A stretch of DNA of 64,000 nt from Sipunculus nudus (Eukaryota; Annelida; Sipuncula; Golfingiida; Sipunculidae), in NCBI GenBank assembly GCA_026874595.1, contig CM049307.1, forward strand, positions 54,352,370 through 54,416,369, written 5' to 3'. This document shows, one piece after another, positions 59,888 through 64,000 of this stretch. How positions within the stretch are numbered: position 1 is the stretch's first letter; every line of letters starts with the position of its first letter. The position numbers were made by a program, and so were the translations under genes. A model generated the notes under the pieces. The model did not search any database, was not told where the DNA came from, and saw only the letters and a list, made by a program, of their open reading frames with translations.

Positions 59888-60699
59888 GTATGGTATTATA
59901 AGAAATTGGAGAATTATTATTAAATACTGATATATAAATATCCAAATATATATATCCAAATATATATCCAAATATATATCGCCAGATTACATATCCATCC
60001 AATGAATTAATATGAGGCCAAGTCTGATGTGCTCTGTTGCCATAGTGCAGCAGCCTTCTCATACCACAGTGACCTTGAACAAGAATCTTTACTCAATGTT
60101 TTACAGGAAAGCTCTAGCTCTCTCTCTCTCTCTCTCTTAAATTTGCATAATTTGCAAGTAAAAAAATGAGTATAACATAATTTATCATTTAATATTTATT
60201 CAATAAAATTGCAATTTTTACTTGTATAGATTCAGAAGATATATACAGAATAAAACTTTGTAGGCTTGTGAACTGTGAGGGCCTTCACATTGCTTTAGTT
60301 ACTGGTGTTAATTCTTTACCTTTCATTCTATTCTTCATTTTATTAGCACTTAAGATGTAAATTTTAGCTTTATTATACTACAGGGAATGTCAGTTTATTT
60401 GAAAAAAGGAAAAGATCAATGGTGCCCTCCCAAAATTGTTGTTTCCATGTGAGTGGAGTTCTCTACCAGATATCTTTGAAATTAGATATACAAGAAAATA
60501 GCCTCTCTTAGAGGGTGTTTTGGGATGGTTCATGTAGTAAAAATGGGAAATGACTGGATTGACTGCAGTTAAGAATCAATTGCACTTTAATTGAGAGGTG
60601 GTAATTAAATGCATCTATCATTTGATGCATCCTTACAGACATTAGCATGAATCAACTTACGAGTTGGTGTGTGGTGTAAATTCTATATATCTTATAAAG

Positions 60700-60907
60700 A
60701 TACACATGAAGGAGATGGATGTGGAGAAGCCAGCAGACCAGTCTACAGAACATACCGTATATGTGTATGAGGAGCTCGGGGTCATGCAGGATTATCTCCA
60801 CTCCGTCTTACGTTTCCCTGTTCATCTCCGCTACCACAAACCATCATTCTTCTCAGACTCAAAGAATGTGTCTCTCAGCAAACCAGTGGTTCTCATCAGA
60901 TGTGAAG
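60700..60907 (+). CDS. PIGX exon 3
   Basis: Acceptor TATAAAG/ATACAC at 60699; donor GAAG/GTAGGC after 60907, phase 1. It encodes IHMKEMDVEKPADQSTEHTV, then YVYEELGVMQDYLHSVLRFP, then VHLRYHKPSFFSDSKNVSLS, then KPVVLIRCE. The 'LxFPVHLRYHKP' block and the following 'PVVLIRC' match the PIG-X pattern 'LPVHxRYHRP...NPDLLxxC' in order and spacing. About 158 residues are encoded up to here. The Cys-rich 'CxW' segment and the C-terminal membrane helix of the family (about 250 residues in vertebrates) have not appeared. The large repeat that starts at about 61.47 kb separates this exon from the rest, presumably beyond the window. Confidence 0.85.
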
Positions 60908-61535
60908 GTAGGCATGACAGAGGTCAGGGCTCAACATCAAAGGTTAACCACTTGCCAGGGGCAAGTAAAAGTTCCATACAGTGGTGGTAGGGCAACCATA
61001 AGTTGGCTCCTACTTGGCAAGTGGGTGCAACATAAACCTTTACACAAAGCCCTGAATCTTAACTTATCTTGAGCCTGTCATTTTCATTTTTAGGAGAAGT
61101 TAAATCACATTGTAATATTTCTATCTTAAATAATGAATGCTAAGGAGAAATATTATTAACAAACAAACATTTGAACATGTATATTGTTCCAAAATAATCA
61201 CATGGATCACATTTTTGTGGTTGTGGCCATGATTTCTGATTTTTGTGGGACAAGTAAAAATTCCTGTAGTGCAAGTAAAAGTTAGTTGTCCCTTGCCCCA
61301 CTGGGCCATAACTTTTAAAAGTTAATCTTGAGCCCTGGAGGTCAAGGTCATAACCCAGGCAAGTCAGAGTTCAAGGTTATAACCATGTCCTATCAGTATT
61401 ATTTCAAGACTTCCATAGCTACTCATTGGTTAACCAGTAGTGGTTCTGCTTGAATGCCGTTTTTTTAGCTCAGCTGACTTTCAGTCATGCTGGGCTTTAG
61501 CGATGGGTCTTTGTCCGTCGTCCTTCCGTCTGTCC

Positions 61536-61570
61536 GGCTGGCCGGCCGGCCGGCCGTCCGGCCGGCCGGC
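61536..61570. repeat. (GGCC)n self-complementary tract
   Basis: About 35 bases of GGCC/GGCCGTCC tetramers, able to pair with itself at almost any register. Part of the head of the dispersed repeat. Confidence 0.9.
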
Positions 61571-61709
61571 AGTCCGTTAGCAGGGCACAAATCGTAACCG
61601 TAGGGGCTAGGGCCATGAACCCTATGCAGTCTTAGAGGTTATAAAAAGATCTCCTTGCAAACCTGAAATTAGGTCACTGCGACCTATATTCTCGAAGTTA
61701 TGGGGTGTG

Positions 61710-62400
61710 TTTGCACCCCCTAGAAATAAGTCTTTGAGACAAAATTTTCATCCCAAACCTTCCATCTTTCACATACAGCTCACCTACCAACAGGGGAAGA
61801 ACCATAATTTTTTTGAGGTCAAAAGGTCAAAGGTCAAGGTCACAGGAGCCTCTTCTTTGAAAAGCCTGTGGATGCATTTTAAGCCAACCCTTTCATCCCA
61901 ATTCTTTGATTTTTCACATATAGCTCACCTACTAAGTTGGAGAAGAATCCTATAGATTTTGAGGTCACAAGGTCAAGGGTCAGGGTCACAGGATCCACTT
62001 CTTTGAAAAGGTTGTGGACACATTTCGAGCTAGACTTTTCATTCCAAACCTTCCATCACTGATATCGCTTCTCTGCCAACAGGGGAAAAGACCTGTTGAT
62101 TTTGAGGTCAAAGGTCAAGTTCACAGCACCCACTTCTTGCGTGGAGTCATTTTCAGGCAAACTTTTCAATCTGTACCTTCCATCTGTCATATATGGCTTA
62201 CCTACCAATAAGGAAAGAAGCCTATTGATGTTGAGGTCAAAAAGTCAAAGGTCAAGGTCACAATATTTAATTGTTTTAAATGCTTGTGAGCATATTTCAA
62301 GTGTAACTGTTCAACCCAAACCTTCAGTCTTTCACATATGCCACATCTATGCATCACTCAGTTTGACTCAAACTTAATATTTATGGGTTTTTTTTTTTGC
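61710..62400. repeat. Tandem ~140-bp units with AGGTCA half-sites
   Basis: About four to five diverged units, each ordered: AACCTTCCATCTTTCACATA, GCTCACCTACCAACAGGGGA, GATTTTGAGGTCA, AAGGTCAAGGTCACAG, CACTTCTTTGAAAAGG. This is the same unit as the array at 15.3-16.0 kb. Several units contain AGGTCAAAGGTCA (61824), a direct repeat of the nuclear-receptor half-site spaced by one base. The apparent ORFs (61707-62605) repeat with the units and are not genes. Confidence 0.85.
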
Positions 62401-64000
62401 TTGAATAAATAACTTATTGATTTTGGGGTCAGCTGGTCAGCAGGTTAAAGGTTGCAGGTCAAAGTTATTCACCCATTGGTTGCCAAGTAATTACACCAGA
62501 TTTAAGTGGTTAGTAGTTACCCATCATTTAGAAAGAATCCAGTTGATATATGGGCAAAAGGCCAAGGTCATAGGTCAGGGATGTTCACAATTACTTATTT
62601 TATAGACCATCTCTATTTTTCTTGTATATATAACCATCCCAATCCAGCTGGTACATCTCCCTGTGTGGCTGTAATTGTGAGTGACACTGGTGACATATGA
62701 CTCCCTTTTGTGTCAGCCTATTAAGTGATAAGGCTCAGTGATAAGTACCTCGTTACTTCATAACAAAAACACTGTTGTCAGAATGCTTCAGCCAGCCATT
62801 AAGACTATGAGAGTATAGTATTAAGGTTTAGCTACTGATTTATAAGATGATGGGAACATTTTGCAGTTTATTTTATGGAATCCTAGCAATAAACTTAGTT
62901 TCCTAGATATCTGAATATTTTAATATATATCACCACATATAAAAGCAAGTGTTTGTTCTCATAATATGTGGATGTGTACCTTGATTTAGGATGGCTTTTT
63001 GTTTCATTTCAAGACTCTTAGTCATGCTTTCTGCATTTCTTTTCTTTCAGGTTTGGCAGTTTACCTACCCTGCTGACCCCATTGAAAAGCAGAGTGATAA
63101 TAAAAAATATTGGACTTACACATTTTACAATTGCATATCTATAAATCTGATATGAGGGCCTGGACATGCCTTTTGAATTATTTTGGGCATTCATTACTGG
63201 ATAATTTGCCCCAAGTTTGGTCTCTTATTGGAAAAAGTGGGATATCAAATGTCATACTTGTCAGAAATCCATTATGTCTGCCAGTTAGCCACCTTAGAAA
63301 TTCTTTCTTTAGTGCAGTTTCAGTAATTTTTCTTTAATGTTTGGGCCGATTTAGAGAATGTTTGTTGTCTGATTTCAGCCTTGTCAGAAGTCCAATATGG
63401 CCACCAGGCGACCATCTTTTAATTCCTTTTGATCATATTATCTCAAGAACAGTTAAGTGAATGCAGTTGGATGTATATTTATGTAATCTTGTAAAGGATT
63501 GGGTCAAATATTTCTGAATAAATATTACCATCATTTATAAAAGTGCAGTACAGTTGGCTTGTATTGAATAAAAATTCATACAGAAGCACCTGTTTCTCAA
63601 TAATTCTTGCATGTATTTCCTTGATTTTTGCTATATATTTTGATCTTATATTTGCCCTTTGTGGTGTTCCTTTGAGACTGACAGGTTTCAAGCAAGCTGT
63701 TGGAATAGTTCCTGATAGCTTAACAATCATGCATTTTCCTCAGACCATCAATTCACTGTGTTTTAACCAGACATAGGTGATATATATTTCTGTTGTCATA
63801 GAAAATTTTCAACAAATTGGCAAATTGGTTCTTCAAAATTTGACTGGAAGTTGTGTATCTCAGTCCATGATGTCACAGGTCATGCTTGACAGCTGAGCGT
63901 CATGACCCATGGGTCACTTGTTTTGTTTTGTAATAGATACTGTCTGTGAATAAGATTTTAATGAAAAGTTTTTCAAACTTAAGAACCTCAAAATGTTAAC

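Larger units (their letters stand above)
61465..63925 (+). mobile_element. ~2.45-kb dispersed repeat filling PIGX intron 3
   Basis: The left end TTTTTTTAGCTCAGCTGACTT at about 61465 faces the right end GACAGCTGAGCGTCATGACC then CATGGGTCACTTGTTTTG (about 63888-63925). This layout matches a common bivalve repeat I recall (AGCTCACCTG...GTGAGCG, GTCCGTCGTCC head). Inside, in order: a GTCC/GGCC head (61515-61575), ~140-bp tandem units (61.7-62.4 kb), and a right half with the repeated word pair TCAGAAATCCATTATGTCTG / TCAGAAGTCCAATATGGCC (63261, 63385). Non-coding, non-autonomous as seen. The right boundary is tentative because inner insertions are possible. Confidence 0.6.

Noticed and set aside
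61707-62605. Series of open frames with similar sequences
   Set aside because: They recur with the ~140-bp repeat unit, and the same protein-like words appear in the 15-16 kb array.
63051-63153. Exon 4 of PIGX after TTTCTTTCAG at 63050
   Set aside because: Exon 3 ends in phase 1. Joining here gives a stop after about eight codons, and the more protein-like frame is out of phase. It also lies inside the dispersed repeat, and the text does not resemble the PIG-X C-terminus.

Overview
The window looks like nuclear DNA from an invertebrate animal, most likely a bivalve mollusc. The evidence is: very AT-rich sequence with long TA, CA, GA and TAA microsatellites; a spliced animal gene (PIGX) with GT..AG introns; degraded non-LTR retrotransposons; tRNA-like SINEs; and many small inverted-repeat elements, including a 'AGCTCA...GTCCGTCGTCC...GGTCAAGGTCAC' repeat of a type I associate with bivalve genomes. 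The species call rests on pattern recognition, not on a search. I see no rRNA, no functional tRNA, no CRISPR array and no bacterial operon structure.

Layout. 0-4 kb: a LINE 3' fragment between inverted arms, then an AT-rich foldback element with palindromic terminal motifs. 4-20 kb: almost no coding signal, with SINE-like pieces, microsatellites, a GAACC/GGTTC-rich cluster, a tandem ~145-bp repeat at 15.4-16.0 kb and a short transposon with a 5-bp target duplication at 17.0-17.6 kb. 20.7-23.2 kb: a dead LINE (endonuclease and reverse transcriptase remnants). 23.5-32 kb: small transposons, a CpG-dense repeat island (26.8-27.4 kb), a MITE at 31.2-31.6 kb and a 30-bp minisatellite. 33.1-34.9 kb and 45.3-46.9 kb: two intact, intronless-CDS paralogues encoding type II membrane glycosyltransferases of GT-B fold (GT4-like EX7E motif), in the same orientation about 10.5 kb apart, each preceded by a similar splice acceptor that implies a 5'UTR intron. 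35.5-45 kb: nested MITEs and dispersed repeats. 47.5-51.3 kb: duplicated segments and two motif-iterating elements. 54.6-56.4 kb: a large foldback element whose arms are built from ACCGAGCGCT repeats. 58.15-60.9 kb: the first three coding exons of PIGX (GPI-mannosyltransferase I subunit). Its next intron is filled from about 61.47 kb by a large repeat, so the C-terminal exons lie beyond the window.

The confident protein-coding content is therefore two Golgi/ER-type glycosyltransferase paralogues and a partial PIGX. Everything else well supported is repeat-derived. The most unusual theme is that at least six unrelated short elements are built from repeated, degenerate copies of a short, often palindromic, motif private to each element. 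In the clearest cases the motif also lies in the terminal inverted repeats.
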